Assembly: GCF_014652875.1 (NCBI RefSeq) | Contig: NZ_BMZQ01000001.1 | Span: 1,178,001-1,242,000 of the forward strand | Reading direction: 5' to 3' | Length of the DNA stretch: 64,000 nt | DNA from: Tianweitania populi | Lineage (GTDB): Bacteria; Pseudomonadota; Alphaproteobacteria; Rhizobiales; Rhizobiaceae | Part shown: piece after piece, positions 1 through 10,284 of the stretch | How positions within the stretch are numbered: position 1 is the first letter of the stretch | How the letters are laid out: each line of letters opens with the position of its first letter | Position numbers and translations under genes: made by a program | Notes under the pieces: model-generated | Databases searched by the model: none | What the model saw: only the letters and a program-made list of their open reading frames with translations | What the model was told of the DNA's origin: nothing

Positions 1-608
1 ATATCGTCGGCCACCGACGGCAGCGTGTAGAGATAGGTGCCGTCTTCGCGCACCAGAACCGGATCAGACATGGAGGCGAGATCCACCGTCTGCGGTCCGC
101 GCACGACATCGTCCCAATGCACTTCCGTGCGGCTCGGCGCGAACGGATCATCCGCAAAGTTGGGCAGGAGGAAGCGCCAATGAGGCTTCCTCCCCTCGGC
201 TTCCAACGCGCTGATTTCGTCAGCCGTCAGCTTTAGCGCCTCTCGGCCGTAAACCGGCGGCAGGCGCCGCGACAGCCGGATCTTGCGGCGACGCTCTAGC
301 TCGTCTGCCGTCTCATAGCACGGGTAAAGCAGCCCAGCCGACTTCAGCTTGGCAACCGCTGCATCATAGATCGCAAAGCGCTTGGACTGGTAATCAATTG
401 CCGAGGGCTTGATGCCCAGCCATTCAAGATCAGTGAGGATCGCGTCGGCATATTCCTGTTTCGAGCGCGCAACATCCGTGTCATCGAAACGCTGGATCAG
501 TTGCCCGCCCGTCTTCATGGCGAACAGCCAGTTGAACAGCGCGGTGCGCGCATTGCCGATGTGGATCATGCCCGTCGGAGACGGCGCGAAGCGAACGATT
601 GTTGTCAT
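1..608 (-). CDS. gltX: Glutamyl-tRNA synthetase, C-terminus cut off by window edge
   Basis: Class I aminoacyl-tRNA synthetase that charges tRNA-Glu in the cytoplasm. Reading from the ATG at 608 the protein begins with [20 protein letters not shown], the family signature in which HIGN is the HIGH-type ATP site. Further in come FDDTD, typical of the catalytic fold, and YTLPSVADD near the window edge. About 202 residues are present of roughly 450-480, so the KMSKS motif and anticodon-binding domain lie outside. It is transcribed in the same direction as bluB, 57 bases downstream. Many alphaproteobacteria carry two gltX genes; I cannot tell which one this is. Confidence 0.93.
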   Translation of the reverse strand, partial: MTTIVRFAPSPTGMIHIGNARTALFNWLFAMKTGGQLIQRFDDTDVARSKQEYADAILTDLEWLGIKPSAIDYQSKRFAIYDAAVAKLKSAGLLYPCYETADELERRRKIRLSRRLPPVYGREALKLTADEISALEAEGRKPHWRFLLPNFADDPFAPSRTEVHWDDVVRGPQTVDLASMSDPVLVREDGTYLYTLPSVADD

Positions 609-665
609 GAGGTGCGGCGTAGCTCCAAGCCGGTTCGACCGCAAGCACTTGATCGCGTCTAGGCC

Positions 666-1430
<765 letters not shown>

Positions 1431-1435
1431 CTATC

Positions 1436-1600
1436 CTGCCAGGCCGGTCTTCTGGCTCGGCTTCAACCGCTTCGACTGCCGCCTTCCCGGGTTTTGATCC
1501 CAGTGGCATGATACAGCCTGCGTCAGCCTCACAGCGTTGGGCACGCTCCGGTTTCGCACCGGATTCCCGATTCTCCGGCATGGCACCGGCACCTGACGAT
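1436..1600 (-). promoter_or_regulatory. Cobalamin (B12) riboswitch upstream of bluB
   Basis: Read on the minus strand, the segment contains the family landmarks in order: a GGTGCC start of P1/P2, then GGGAATCCGGTGCGAAACCG, followed by GCGTGCCCAACGCTGTGA, TGCCACTGGG, CCCGGGAAGG, and the closing AAGCCGAGCCAGAAGACCGG with CCTGGCAG. This is the usual AdoCbl aptamer with its B12-box region. It lies in the 285-base gap between the GNAT gene stop at 1638 and the bluB start at 1352, leaving about 85 bases for the expression platform. High cobalamin is expected to turn bluB down. Confidence 0.9.
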
Positions 1601-1637
1601 GAAGTTTATGCGCGAGCCTTGGCCACCCCGCAAGGGG

Positions 1638-2048
1638 CTACATGCCGCTCCGGTTTAGCCGCATCTCCTTGCCGGCCTCAATCAGCTCAAAGCCGAACTG
1701 CTCGTAAAGGCCATGCGCGTCGGATGTTGCCAGCGCCCAGGATATGACGGTGCGCAGTTCCGGGTGCTCCAGCAACGATGCAACCAGAGCCTTGCCGATC
1801 CCCTTGCCTCGATGCTCTGGCCAGACAATCACGTCGGATATCCGCGCAAACAGCGCCTTGTCACCGTATGCACGTGCAAACCCGACCTGCTCGCCATCAA
1901 TCAGGGCGATCGCACAGATCGAGTTCGCGAAGGCGACTTCGTGCAACGCATCTGTTCGTTCCGCACCCCAATAACTCTCACGAAGCAGTTGCGAGGTGCG
2001 GGCGAAATCGAGCTTTGCAAGGTCGAAGCTGATCTCGACCTGGCTCAT
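1638..2048 (-). CDS. GNAT family N-acetyltransferase
   Basis: A 136-residue single-domain acyltransferase expected to move an acetyl group from acetyl-CoA to an unknown amine. The acetyl-CoA loop is visible as VWPEHRGKGIGKALV around residues 73-87, followed by the C-terminal LYEQFGFE typical of the fold. I chose the ATG at 2048 because it overlaps the nadE stop by four bases (ATGA), indicating translational coupling; an upstream extension of the frame is only nadE read out of frame. The substrate is not evident; coupling to nadE does not by itself define it. Confidence 0.85.
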   Translation of the reverse strand: MSQVEISFDLAKLDFARTSQLLRESYWGAERTDALHEVAFANSICAIALIDGEQVGFARAYGDKALFARISDVIVWPEHRGKGIGKALVASLLEHPELRTVISWALATSDAHGLYEQFGFELIEAGKEMRLNRSGM

Positions 2049-3739
2049 CCCCGATCGCGGAAGCGGTTGGTGATGGGATAGCGACGGTCGCGGCCGAAAT
2101 TCTTGCGCGTGATCTTCACGCCCGGTGCCGCCTGCCGACGCTTGTATTCGGCGAGGTAAAGCAGGTGCTCGATGCGCTGAACGGTTTCCGCCGAATGGCC
2201 CTTCGCCACGATCTGCTGCACGCTCATCTCGTTTTCGACCAGACATTCCAGAATGTCGTCGAGCACGGGATAGGGCGGCAGCGAATCCTGATCGGTCTGG
2301 TTTTCACGCAGCTCGGCAGAGGGCGCCTTGTCGATGATGTTCACCGGGATCACCTCGCCCGACGGTCCCATCGCACCGGCCGGAACATGCGCATTGCGCC
2401 AGCGCGCGATCGAATAGACCTGCATCTTGTAGAGGTCCTTGATCGGATTGAAGCCGCCATTCATGTCGCCGTAGAGCGTGGCGTAGCCCACCGACATCTC
2501 GCTCTTGTTGCCGGTGGTGACCACCATCGAGCCGAACTTGTTGGACACGGCCATCAGGATCACGCCGCGCGTGCGCGACTGCAGATTTTCTTCCGTGATG
2601 CCTTCCTTCGTGCCCGCAAAGGTCTCGGCCAGGGAGGACAGGAAGCCCTCGACCGGCTCGGCAATCGGAACGATGTCATAGCGGCAGCCGAGCGCTTCGG
2701 CGCAAGCTTTCGCATCCTTCAACGATTCTTCCGATGTGTAGCGATAGGGCAGCATGATTGCATGAAGCCGCTCTTCGCCAAGCGCATCCGCAACCAAGGC
2801 TGCGCACACCGCCGAATCGATACCGCCGGACAGGCCGAGCACGACGTTCTTGAAGCCGTTCTTGTTCACATAATCGCGCAGGCCTAGCATGCACGCGAGG
2901 TAATCGGCTTCCTCGCCCTGCGGCAGCTTCGCCATCGGGCCGCTGTCGCAGACCCAAATGCCATCGCGGCGCTTCCAGGTCACGACGGCAACCGTTTCCT
3001 CGAACTCGGACAGCTGGAAAGCCAGAGACTTGTCGGCCTCGATGCCGAAGGAAGCGCCGTCGAACACCAGCTCGTCCTGACCGCCGAGCTGGTTGGCCCA
3101 GACCATCGGCAGACCGCTCTCGATCACCTGCCGGATCACCGTCTGCTGCCGCACATCCATCTTGCCGCGATAATAAGGCGAGCCGTTCGGCACGAGCAGG
3201 ATTTCGGCGCCACTCTCGGCCAGCGTCTCGCAGACCCCGAGCTGTCCCCAGATATCCTCGCAGATCGGAATGCCGATCCGCACGCCGCGGAAGTTCACCG
3301 GTCCAGGCATATGGGGGCCTGGCTGGAACACGCGCTTCTCGTCGAACTCGCCATAGTTCGGCAGGTCGAGCTTGAACCGCTCGCCCAGGATCTCGCCGTT
3401 ATCAGCCACGATCACCGAGTTATGGACACCGCTTGTGCGCTTCAGCGGGGTGCCGATGATGACGCCGGGTCCACCATCCGCCGTATCCTTCACAAGCTCG
3501 CGCGCCGCACGCTCACAGGCATCCACGAAGGCGGGCTTAAGAACGAGGTCTTCCGGCGGATAACCGGCGATGAACAGCTCGGTGTAGAGAACGATGTCCG
3601 CGCCCTGCCCGGCTGCCTCCTTGCGCGCCTTGCGCGCCAGTTCGAGGTTTCCGGATATGTCGCCGACCGTCGGATTCAGCTGCGCAATCGCGACACGAAG
3701 AGCATTGAGCGGAGAAGAGTCTGAATGTGTCTGAGCCAT
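2045..3739 (-). CDS. nadE: Glutamine-dependent NAD+ synthetase
   Basis: Amidates nicotinic acid adenine dinucleotide to NAD+, the last step of NAD synthesis. The 564 residues have two domains. The N-terminal nitrilase-type glutaminase carries Glu54 (LYTELFIAGY), Lys123 (RFKLDLPNYG) and Cys160 (IPICEDIWG). The C-terminal synthetase has the PP-loop LSGGIDSAV at about 303-311 and the GNKSE ATP-site motif later on. Length is normal for the two-domain form. It heads a coupled pair with the GNAT gene (4-base overlap). A 184-base gap separates it from the divergent DedA gene. Confidence 0.96.
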   Translation of the reverse strand: MAQTHSDSSPLNALRVAIAQLNPTVGDISGNLELARKARKEAAGQGADIVLYTELFIAGYPPEDLVLKPAFVDACERAARELVKDTADGGPGVIIGTPLKRTSGVHNSVIVADNGEILGERFKLDLPNYGEFDEKRVFQPGPHMPGPVNFRGVRIGIPICEDIWGQLGVCETLAESGAEILLVPNGSPYYRGKMDVRQQTVIRQVIESGLPMVWANQLGGQDELVFDGASFGIEADKSLAFQLSEFEETVAVVTWKRRDGIWVCDSGPMAKLPQGEEADYLACMLGLRDYVNKNGFKNVVLGLSGGIDSAVCAALVADALGEERLHAIMLPYRYTSEESLKDAKACAEALGCRYDIVPIAEPVEGFLSSLAETFAGTKEGITEENLQSRTRGVILMAVSNKFGSMVVTTGNKSEMSVGYATLYGDMNGGFNPIKDLYKMQVYSIARWRNAHVPAGAMGPSGEVIPVNIIDKAPSAELRENQTDQDSLPPYPVLDDILECLVENEMSVQQIVAKGHSAETVQRIEHLLYLAEYKRRQAAPGVKITRKNFGRDRRYPITNRFRDRG

Positions 3740-3923
3740 ATCAATGATCTAGCGCGCGACTTATGAGCCTGCAATTGCCGTCTTCCAGAGAAAAGAGTAG
3801 GCAACACGCGAATTCATCTGGTCAGGACATCGCCATGTCGCTTTTACCGGCAATCATGGCCCATGCTTGCGACCCGTTTGACGCAACATGAAGTCGCTGA
3901 CGCATGGATACTGAACACTTCCG

Positions 3924-4511
3924 ATGATTGATGCCGTTGACTCCTTTGTCCGTGAATACGGCATCCTTGCTGTGTTCGCCGGAAGCGCGGCGGAAGGCGA
4001 AAGCGTTGCGATCGTTGGCGGCTTCTTCGCCCACCAGATGCTTCTGCCGCTGTGGCAGACCTATGTCGCAGCCTTAATCGGCACCTTCATCGGCGACACC
4101 GCCTATTACCTGTTCGGCAAGTGGTTCGCCGATCACCGCTGGGTCACAAAGATGCGTGGTAAGCCCGGCTTCAAACATGCCATGCGCCTGGCGCAAACGC
4201 GGCCGCGCGCCTTCGTGTTCTTCAACCGGTATGCCTATGGCTTGCGACTGCTCGGCGGCGTCTGCTGCGGACTGGCGAAAATCGATTGGGGCACGTTCCT
4301 GATCTACAACGTGCTTTCGTCGATCGTCTGGGCGACGCTGTTCGTGGGGATCGGTTACTTCTTCGGCCTCGGCGCGGAAGCGCTGATCGGAGACGCATTG
4401 CACGAACACCAGCGCGTCATCATCGCCGTCGCCATCATCCTGGCCGTCACGCTGCTGGTAGTGGTCGTCGTGCGCAAGGTCATGGCGCGCGAAAAGCAGA
4501 ACGACGCTTGA
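3924..4511 (+). CDS. DedA family membrane protein
   Basis: A 195-residue inner-membrane protein of the DedA/VTT family (lipid scrambling or flippase-like roles are known for some members). Visible features: an N-terminal re-entrant type segment GSAAEGESVAIVGGFFAH, the central GTFIGDTAYYLFGKWF, a FNRYAYGLRLLGGVCCG segment containing the conserved Arg, and two C-terminal hydrophobic helices ending in a basic tail. ATG at 3924 is the only sensible start. It converges with the GFA-family gene, leaving three bases between them. No partner gene suggests its substrate. Confidence 0.88.
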   Translation: MIDAVDSFVREYGILAVFAGSAAEGESVAIVGGFFAHQMLLPLWQTYVAALIGTFIGDTAYYLFGKWFADHRWVTKMRGKPGFKHAMRLAQTRPRAFVFFNRYAYGLRLLGGVCCGLAKIDWGTFLIYNVLSSIVWATLFVGIGYFFGLGAEALIGDALHEHQRVIIAVAIILAVTLLVVVVVRKVMAREKQNDA

Positions 4512-4514
4512 GCG

Positions 4515-4952
4515 TCAGTTCGGCGCAACCGGAACGTCGTCCGATGACCTTTCATGCTGCGGAAGGTCATCAGCGATTTCGTAGAAGTCGCCTTTGTCGG
4601 ACGTAAAAATATGCATGGCGGGTTCGAGCCCGGACGGTTGATCGAACAGACCTGCCATCACCGATGTCACATCGGAACCGACTGCCTTCCAGAACAGCGC
4701 CGAGCCGCACAACCGGCAGAAGCCGCGCTTGGCGAAGGCGCTGGCTTCGTACCACGAGACGTTCTCCGCGCCCTCGACCGAAAGCTGGTCGTCCTCCACC
4801 TCAGTGGCTGCGTAATACAGACCGGTCTGCTTGCGGCATTGCGAGCAATGGCAAAACACGACACCGCGCAAAGCGCCGCGGGCGGTGACACGCACCCGAC
4901 CGCACAGGCATGAACCTGTGTGAGCGAGATGGGTGTCACCGCTTTGCGTCAT
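4515..4952 (-). CDS. GFA family zinc protein (glutathione-dependent formaldehyde-activating type)
   Basis: A 145-residue member of the CENP-V/GFA family, named after S-(hydroxymethyl)glutathione synthase, although most members have no proven activity. Zinc ligands are visible: Cys15 and Cys17 (SCLCGRV), Cys34, Cys36 and Cys39 (VFCHCSQCRKQTG), and Cys79 and Cys82 (FCRLCGSALF). A C-terminal FTSDKGDFYEI tail is usual for this group. It is four bases from the aroG stop on the same strand, so it may be co-transcribed downstream of aroG. No formaldehyde dehydrogenase gene lies nearby, so the formaldehyde role is not supported by context. Confidence 0.85.
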   Translation of the reverse strand: MTQSGDTHLAHTGSCLCGRVRVTARGALRGVVFCHCSQCRKQTGLYYAATEVEDDQLSVEGAENVSWYEASAFAKRGFCRLCGSALFWKAVGSDVTSVMAGLFDQPSGLEPAMHIFTSDKGDFYEIADDLPQHERSSDDVPVAPN

Positions 4953-4956
4953 GATC

Positions 4957-6330
4957 TTAGCCGTTAACCGCCTTCTTCTGCTGCGGCGTTTCAGCCTTCT
5001 TCAGCAGCTCGCTGACCAGGAAAGCCAGTTCCACGGCCTGCTCGGCATTGAGGCGCGGATCGCAATGGGTGTGGTAGCGATCCTGCAGCTCGTCGTCGCG
5101 GATCGCACGCGCACCGCCCGTGCATTCGGTGACGTTCTTGCCGGTCATCTCGACATGGATGCCGCCGGGATAAGTGCCCTCGGCGCGATGCACCTCAAAG
5201 AAGCTCTGCACTTCCTTGAGGATACGGTCGAACGGCCGCGTCTTGTAGCCGGCAGCGGTCACGGTGTTGCCGTGCATCGGATCGCAGGACCAGACGACCT
5301 TGCGGCCTTCCTTTTCCACGGCCCGAACCAGCTTCGGCAGATGATCGCCCACCTTGTCGGCACCGAAGCGCGCGATCAGCGTCAAACGACCCGCCTCGTT
5401 CTCCGGATTGAGCAAATCGCAAAGCTCGATCAGTCCATCCGGGGTGAGCGAAGGACCGCACTTCAGACCAAGCGGGTTCTTGATGCCGCGGCAATATTCG
5501 ATATGGGCGTGATCCGGCTGGCGCGTACGGTCGCCGATCCAGATCATGTGGCCCGACGTCGCGTACCAGTCGCCGGACGTCGAATCGACGCGGGTCAGCG
5601 CCTGTTCGTAGCCAAGCAGCAGCGCTTCATGGCTGGTGTAGAAATCGGTCTCGCGCAGAGCGTAGTTGCTTTCCGAGGTGATCCCTACCGCCCGCATGAA
5701 GTCCATGGTCTCGGTGATGCGGTTGGCGAGCGCCTCATATTTCGCTGCCTGCGGGCTGTCGGCCACAAAGCCCAGCATCCACTTGTGAACATTCTCGAGG
5801 CTGGCATAGCCGCCCTGCGCGAAGGCGCGCAGCAGGTTCAAGGTCGCCGCGGACTGGCGGTAAGCCATTTCCTGTCGGGCCGGATCGGGAATGCGGGACT
5901 TCTCGTCGAACTCGATGCCGTTGATGATGTCGCCGCGATAAGACGGCAGAGAAACGTCGCCCTTGGCTTCGATGTCGGACGAACGCGGCTTGGCGAACTG
6001 GCCGGCGATGCGGCCGACCTTCACCACCGGCTGCGCGCCGGCATAGGTCAGCACGACAGACATCTGCAGAAACACGCGGAAGAAGTCGCGGATATTGTCC
6101 GCGCCATGCTCGGCAAAGCTTTCGGCGCAATCGCCGCCCTGAAGGAGGAAGGCCTCACCATTGGCGACGGAAGCGAGCTGCTTCTTCAGCTTGCGCGCTT
6201 CACCTGCAAAGACGAGCGGCGGAAACGTAGCAAGACGAGCCTCGGTCTCTTCCAGCACGGCCATGTCCGGATAGGACGGGACCTGTTGGATCGGCTTGGC
6301 TCTCCACGAATTCGGCGACCACTTCGTCAT
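4957..6330 (-). CDS. aroG: 3-deoxy-7-phosphoheptulonate synthase, class II
   Basis: Condenses phosphoenolpyruvate and erythrose 4-phosphate, the first step of the shikimate pathway. The 457 residues match the plant-like class II DAHP synthases: [14 protein letters not shown] near residue 65, [31 protein letters not shown], and [10 protein letters not shown] for metal and substrate. A GTG three bases upstream could extend it by one residue; I chose the ATG at 6330 because AGGTG lies five bases before it. Class II enzymes are often the only DAHP synthase in rhizobia. The GFA-type gene follows after four bases. Confidence 0.95.
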   Translation of the reverse strand: MTKWSPNSWRAKPIQQVPSYPDMAVLEETEARLATFPPLVFAGEARKLKKQLASVANGEAFLLQGGDCAESFAEHGADNIRDFFRVFLQMSVVLTYAGAQPVVKVGRIAGQFAKPRSSDIEAKGDVSLPSYRGDIINGIEFDEKSRIPDPARQEMAYRQSAATLNLLRAFAQGGYASLENVHKWMLGFVADSPQAAKYEALANRITETMDFMRAVGITSESNYALRETDFYTSHEALLLGYEQALTRVDSTSGDWYATSGHMIWIGDRTRQPDHAHIEYCRGIKNPLGLKCGPSLTPDGLIELCDLLNPENEAGRLTLIARFGADKVGDHLPKLVRAVEKEGRKVVWSCDPMHGNTVTAAGYKTRPFDRILKEVQSFFEVHRAEGTYPGGIHVEMTGKNVTECTGGARAIRDDELQDRYHTHCDPRLNAEQAVELAFLVSELLKKAETPQQKKAVNG

Positions 6331-6459
6331 CACTGCACCTATTTGGCTTTGCGGCGCTCTCTGATTGCCCGCATCTTCTCCGTTGTTGGGAAGTGCCGGT
6401 CCTATACAGGAAGGTTAAGAACCATGCCAGCCCGGCTAAGGATCAAGACCGGATGACGA

Positions 6460-7845
6460 TCAAGAAACGCGCTCCCCGTTCTTCAGCCGATAGCTTGGCG
6501 AGTACATCGTGACGAGTTCTTCGGCCGTTGTGGGATGAACCGCCATGGTGCGGTCAAACGCATCCTTGGTCAGCTTGGCCTTGATCGGAATACCGAGGAG
6601 CTGCGCCATCTCACCCGCATCAGGGCCGATGATGTGTGCTGCGACAACCACCTTGGTTGCGGCGTCGACGAGCAGCTTCATGATCATGCGCTCATCGCGA
6701 CCAGCAAACGAGGTCTTCATAGGCCGGAAGGCAGCGCGATAGACCTCCAGATCGGGATAGGTCTTTGCCGCCTCTTCTTCCGTCATGCCGACGGTGCCTA
6801 TCTCCGGCTGCGAGAACACGGCGGTCGGGATGATCTCGTGATCGGGACGTGTCGGATTGTCGTGCCAATGCGTTTCCACAAAACACATGGCTTCATGGAT
6901 GGCGACCGGGGTGAGTTGCACCCGGTTCGTCACATCACCGATCGCCCAGATGTTGTCGATCGCCGTGCGGGAATAGTCGTCCACCGGGATTGCGCCGTTG
7001 TGGCCGAGTTCAAGCCCAAGCGCTTCCAACCCAAGTCCTTCGGTATTCGGCAAACGTCCAATTGCCATCAGAACTTGGTCAGCGCAGATGATGTTGCCGT
7101 CGGACATTTCGGCATCCAGCCGACCGTCCTCGCGCCTCGCAATCGACTTGAACATCGTGTGGCAAAGGATTCGAATGCCTTTGCTTTGCATCTCGTTCTG
7201 CAGGTGCTCGCGCAACTCCATGTCGAACCCGCCAAGGATCCTCTGACCGCGATAAACCACGGTCGTATCAACGCCCAGGCCGTGGAAGATATTGGCAAAT
7301 TCCACGGCGATATAGCCGCCGCCGACGATCACGATCGATTTCGGCAGTTCCTTGAGGTCGAACACGTCGTCGGAATAGATCGCCAGCTCGGATCCCGGCA
7401 GCGACTCGTGTGGATTGGGGCGAGCACCGGTGGCGATCAGGATCGTGTCGGCCGTGACGGTCTTGCCCGACGCCAGCTGCACCGTGTGCTTGTCCTTAAG
7501 CGTCGCGCGCTCATCGAAGATCGTGACGTCGGTTCTATCGAGCCCACCGCGATAAACATGCTCCAGCCGCTCGATCTCGCGATCCTTGTTGGCGATCAGC
7601 GTCGGCCAGTCGAAGCTGGTTTCGCCGAGGGTCCAGCCATAGGCTGGTGCGTCCGCGAACTTTTCGGAGAACTGCGAGGCGTAAACCATCAGCTTCTTCG
7701 GCACGCAGCCGCGGATCACGCAGGTCCCGCCGAAGCGGTATTCTTCTGCAATGGCGACCTTCTTGCCCAATTGCGCCGAAACACGCGCTGCCCGCACACC
7801 ACCGGAGCCACCACCGATAACGAAGAGGTCGAAGTCATAGGCCAT
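6460..7845 (-). CDS. gor: Glutathione-disulfide reductase
   Basis: NADPH-dependent flavoenzyme that regenerates reduced glutathione. The 461 residues show the FAD motif GGGSGGVRAA at 11-20, the redox disulfide Cys42/Cys47 in GGTCVIRGCVPKKL, the NADPH-binding VGGGYIAVEF, a second FAD motif AIGDVTNRVQLTP, and the C-terminal HPTTAEE that carries the partner histidine. The GCVPKK form and the missing N-terminal extension distinguish glutathione reductase from dihydrolipoamide dehydrogenase or mercuric reductase. Its neighbours rpiA (pentose phosphate pathway) and gph fit a redox and carbon housekeeping block. Confidence 0.95.
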   Translation of the reverse strand: MAYDFDLFVIGGGSGGVRAARVSAQLGKKVAIAEEYRFGGTCVIRGCVPKKLMVYASQFSEKFADAPAYGWTLGETSFDWPTLIANKDREIERLEHVYRGGLDRTDVTIFDERATLKDKHTVQLASGKTVTADTILIATGARPNPHESLPGSELAIYSDDVFDLKELPKSIVIVGGGYIAVEFANIFHGLGVDTTVVYRGQRILGGFDMELREHLQNEMQSKGIRILCHTMFKSIARREDGRLDAEMSDGNIICADQVLMAIGRLPNTEGLGLEALGLELGHNGAIPVDDYSRTAIDNIWAIGDVTNRVQLTPVAIHEAMCFVETHWHDNPTRPDHEIIPTAVFSQPEIGTVGMTEEEAAKTYPDLEVYRAAFRPMKTSFAGRDERMIMKLLVDAATKVVVAAHIIGPDAGEMAQLLGIPIKAKLTKDAFDRTMAVHPTTAEELVTMYSPSYRLKNGERVS

Positions 7846-7897
7846 GGAGCTGAAATCCTGCGTGGTGGGTTGCTGGCTAGAGGTATGAGCAGCGCGG

Positions 7898-7927
7898 AAA
7901 AAGAAAAGCCCGGACAGTGCCGGGCTT
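7898..7927 (-). terminator. Rho-independent terminator after the DUF2059 gene
   Basis: On the minus strand an 8-bp perfect stem (AAGCCCGG with CCGGGCTT, loop of six) is followed directly by a T-rich run TTCTTTTT. It lies 27 bases after the stop of the DUF2059 gene and before the gor start, so it separates the two units. Confidence 0.8.
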
Positions 7928-7953
7928 CGCTGATCGTCGAGAAAGAGCTCTAA

Positions 7954-8538
7954 TTACTGGGCTGGCGCCGGAGCAGGCGCAGGCGTTGCTGCGGGAGCCG
8001 GCGTTCCGGCGGCCGGCTGTGCTGCAGGCGTCGCCTGCTGCCGAGCCGGTTCGAACGCGTCAGCAACCGACTGCGCCAGATCACGCGAAATGCCGCGCTG
8101 CCAGATTTCTGCTGCCTGCATCACATCGCGAGTCACACGGCCACCCTGGTCGAGCAATTTTGCACCCGCCGGCGACTTGTAGAAGGTAGCGATTTCGTTG
8201 AGTTCCTGCTCGGTGAAGGCGCGCGCATAAACCTGAGCAGCCTCGTTTTCGAGGTCAGCACGACGCTTGGCCAACTCGAGGGTCTTCTCGTCAACGGTCT
8301 TGACGATCAGCTCTTCCAGGTTCGGATCCTTCTGGATCATTTCCTGCTTCAAGGCCTGTGCGCCGGTCGGCAGGATCGAATCGAACTGGTCGGTGATCTT
8401 GACTGCCGAAAGGGCTGCACGGGCGGCCGCCAGATGCGAAGGCGTCACTTCCTGCGCGTAGGCCGCGCCTGCGCCAAGCAGCAGGACTGCACCGGTAACT
8501 CCGGCAATCAGCCGGCGAGCACGAAACGTCTGAACCAT
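7954..8538 (-). CDS. DUF2059 domain exported protein
   Basis: A 194-residue secreted protein of unknown function. An N-terminal signal peptide is clear (basic start, hydrophobic stretch GAVLLLGAGAAYA, probable cleavage near residue 28). The middle holds the DUF2059 helix pattern, including RAFTEQELNEIATFYKSPAG, where the conserved YxSPxG-type motif is visible. The C-terminal 30 residues are almost only Ala and Pro, probably a flexible tail in the periplasm. It lies 18 bases downstream of rpiA on the same strand and ends in its own terminator, so co-transcription with rpiA is likely. Confidence 0.85.
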   Translation of the reverse strand: MVQTFRARRLIAGVTGAVLLLGAGAAYAQEVTPSHLAAARAALSAVKITDQFDSILPTGAQALKQEMIQKDPNLEELIVKTVDEKTLELAKRRADLENEAAQVYARAFTEQELNEIATFYKSPAGAKLLDQGGRVTRDVMQAAEIWQRGISRDLAQSVADAFEPARQQATPAAQPAAGTPAPAATPAPAPAPAQ

Positions 8539-8556
8539 GAGATGATGAACTCCTTG

Positions 8557-9255
8557 TCAGCCAGCAGACTGCATCACGTCGATGCCGTCTTCGCCCGCTA
8601 TGATGGCGATGGTGGTTAGCCCCAGAAACAATCCATGCTCCACGACGCCGGGAATGGCAACGAGGGCAGCAGACAGCGCTCTTGAATCGGGAATGCGGCC
8701 AAAAGATGCGTCGAGAATGAGATGTCCCCCATCCGTTACAAACGGCTCGTCGCGACCGCTACGCAGCGTCAGTTCGCCTTGCAGGCCAAGTGTCTCGGCC
8801 GCGCGGCGGATGGCGAGGCGGGTGACTTCGAGCCCGTAGCGGTTGACTTCGATCGGCAGGGGAAAAGCGCCGAGACAATCGACCTTCTTGCTGCCATCCG
8901 CGATGATGATCAGCCGCTTGGCAGCCGTTGCGACGATCTTTTCGCGCAACAACGCCCCGCCGCCGCCCTTGATGAGGTCGAGTGCGGGATCGATTTCGTC
9001 GGCTCCATCGATAGCCAGGTCGAGAACCGGCGTTTCCTCAAGAGAGGAAAGCTTGATGCCGAGTTCCATGCAAAGCCGCGCCGTGCGCTCTGAGGTCGGC
9101 ACGCCCGTGACCTTCAATCCATCCGCGACCTTCTCGGCCAGCAGCTTCACGAATTCCTCGGCTGTGGAGCCGGTGCCGATGCCGAGCCGCATCCCGTTTT
9201 CAACATAAGCCAAGGCGGCGCGTGCAGCTTCGATCTTGCGGTTCGTCGCGTCCAT
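8557..9255 (-). CDS. rpiA: Ribose-5-phosphate isomerase A
   Basis: Interconverts ribose 5-phosphate and ribulose 5-phosphate in the non-oxidative pentose phosphate pathway. The 232-residue protein carries the phosphate loop [13 protein letters not shown] near residue 25, the active-site segment [10 protein letters not shown], and [15 protein letters not shown], all diagnostic of RpiA. The frame is open further upstream, but the ATG at 9255 gives the family N-terminus ([18 protein letters not shown]). Divergent from gph, with 100 bases between the starts that must hold both promoters. Confidence 0.95.
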   Translation of the reverse strand: MDATNRKIEAARAALAYVENGMRLGIGTGSTAEEFVKLLAEKVADGLKVTGVPTSERTARLCMELGIKLSSLEETPVLDLAIDGADEIDPALDLIKGGGGALLREKIVATAAKRLIIIADGSKKVDCLGAFPLPIEVNRYGLEVTRLAIRRAAETLGLQGELTLRSGRDEPFVTDGGHLILDASFGRIPDSRALSAALVAIPGVVEHGLFLGLTTIAIIAGEDGIDVMQSAG

Positions 9256-9355
9256 GAGCAGGTTCTGGTTGATCGTGGCCGCGCTCCTACCATCTTTGGC
9301 CACGCGGGCAAAGCCGCACTTGCCGTCTTCCCCTGCCAAGGCTATCGCGGGTGGC

Positions 9356-10066
9356 ATGACCCAACCCATTATCGTCTTCGATCTCGATGGAACGCTGGTC
9401 GACACCGGACCGGACCTGCTGGCGGCGCTGTCCCACAGCCTCAAGGACAGCGGCCTGCCGCCGATCGACCCCAACCTCTTCCAGGCTTATCTCGGCATGG
9501 GCGGTCGCGCGATGATCGAGCGCGCCTTCCGTCAGGCCAATCGCACGCTCGACGACGAACAGCATGAAAAGCTGATCGCCACCTTCCTGCAGCATTATAC
9601 CGACAACATTCCGGGTACCTCCCAGCTCTTCCCCGGTGCCCGCGATGCCATGCAGCGCTTCGCCGATGCCGGCTGGACCCTCGCAATCTGCACCAACAAG
9701 TTCGAGAAGCTCAGCCACGCGCTGATCGAAGGCCTCGGCATCCACGCGCACTTCGCCGCCAATTGCGGTGCCGACACTTTTGCGTGGCGCAAGCCCGACC
9801 CCCGCCATCTGATTTCCACCATCGAACAGGCCGGTGGAGACCCGGATCAGGCGGTCATGGTCGGCGATTCGAAGACGGATATCGACACGGCCAAGGCAGC
9901 CGGTATTCCGGTGGTAGCGGTCGATTTTGGTTACACCGACCAGCCCGTCGCCACCTATGAGCCGAGCATGGTCATTTCGCATTACGACGAGCTGACGGTA
10001 GCGGTCGCGACAAGGCTGATCGCGGCAGCGAATGAAGGAACGACGACGCAAGCCGAAGCACCTTGA
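9356..10066 (+). CDS. gph: Phosphoglycolate phosphatase, HAD family
   Basis: Hydrolyses 2-phosphoglycolate, salvaging a by-product of DNA repair and of oxygenase activity. The 236 residues contain HAD motif [11 protein letters not shown] (nucleophile Asp9, Asp11), motif II ICTNK, a motif III lysine in RKPDP, and motif [13 protein letters not shown]. The ATG at 9356 is chosen because it places motif I at the usual distance from the N-terminus; an upstream ATG at 9236 would extend into the rpiA coding region. A tRNA-Val gene follows 58 bases downstream. Confidence 0.92.
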   Translation: MTQPIIVFDLDGTLVDTGPDLLAALSHSLKDSGLPPIDPNLFQAYLGMGGRAMIERAFRQANRTLDDEQHEKLIATFLQHYTDNIPGTSQLFPGARDAMQRFADAGWTLAICTNKFEKLSHALIEGLGIHAHFAANCGADTFAWRKPDPRHLISTIEQAGGDPDQAVMVGDSKTDIDTAKAAGIPVVAVDFGYTDQPVATYEPSMVISHYDELTVAVATRLIAAANEGTTTQAEAP

Positions 10067-10124
10067 CTTGCGCCAGTGCCGCTCGTAAACACCGCGCCAC
10101 GTTCAGGCGCATGGTCGCCTCGGC

Positions 10125-10199
10125 GGGCGATTAGCTCAGCGGGAGAGCACACCCTTCACACGGGTGGGGTCACAGGTTCAATCCCTGTATCGCCCACCA
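10125..10199 (+). tRNA. tRNA-Val (CAC)
   Basis: A 75-base cloverleaf. The acceptor arms GGGCGAT and ATCGCCC pair over 7 bp, followed by discriminator A and an encoded CCA. The D arm reads AGCTCAGCGGGAGAGC. The anticodon stem CACCC/GGGTG encloses loop TTCACAC, giving anticodon CAC (valine, GUG codons). The T arm ACAGGTTCAATCCCTGT has the GTTCAATCC consensus. No integrase or attachment-site duplication was seen next to it. Confidence 0.97.
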
Positions 10200-10222
10200 T
10201 TCTCCACGCAAATAATCCAAAC

Positions 10223-10260
10223 AAAAAAGCCGCCGCTGCCCGAAGGCAGAACGACGGCTT
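10223..10260 (-). terminator. Rho-independent terminator of the 28-residue peptide gene
   Basis: On the minus strand a 9-bp outer stem (AAGCCGTCG) with a 2-base bulge, then a 5-bp inner stem (CTGCC/GGCAG) closed by a TTCG tetraloop, followed by TTTTTTGTTTG. It starts 24 bases after the small gene at 10285-10371. The plus strand lacks a good T-run, so it is mainly a terminator for the small gene and perhaps weakly for the tRNA. Confidence 0.85.
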
Positions 10261-10284
10261 GTGTTTGTCGCCTTGCGTGAAGCG

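Noticed and set aside
4933-6456. Plus-strand open frame of about 507 codons opposite aroG
   Set aside because: No recognisable domain; aroG on the other strand is complete and conserved.
7454-7560. Possible frameshift or truncation in gor
   Set aside because: All flavin, NADPH and active-site motifs are in order and the length is normal.
6535-7953. Plus-strand open frame of about 472 codons opposite gor
   Set aside because: Antisense shadow of a clear glutathione reductase; no ribosome site or family match.
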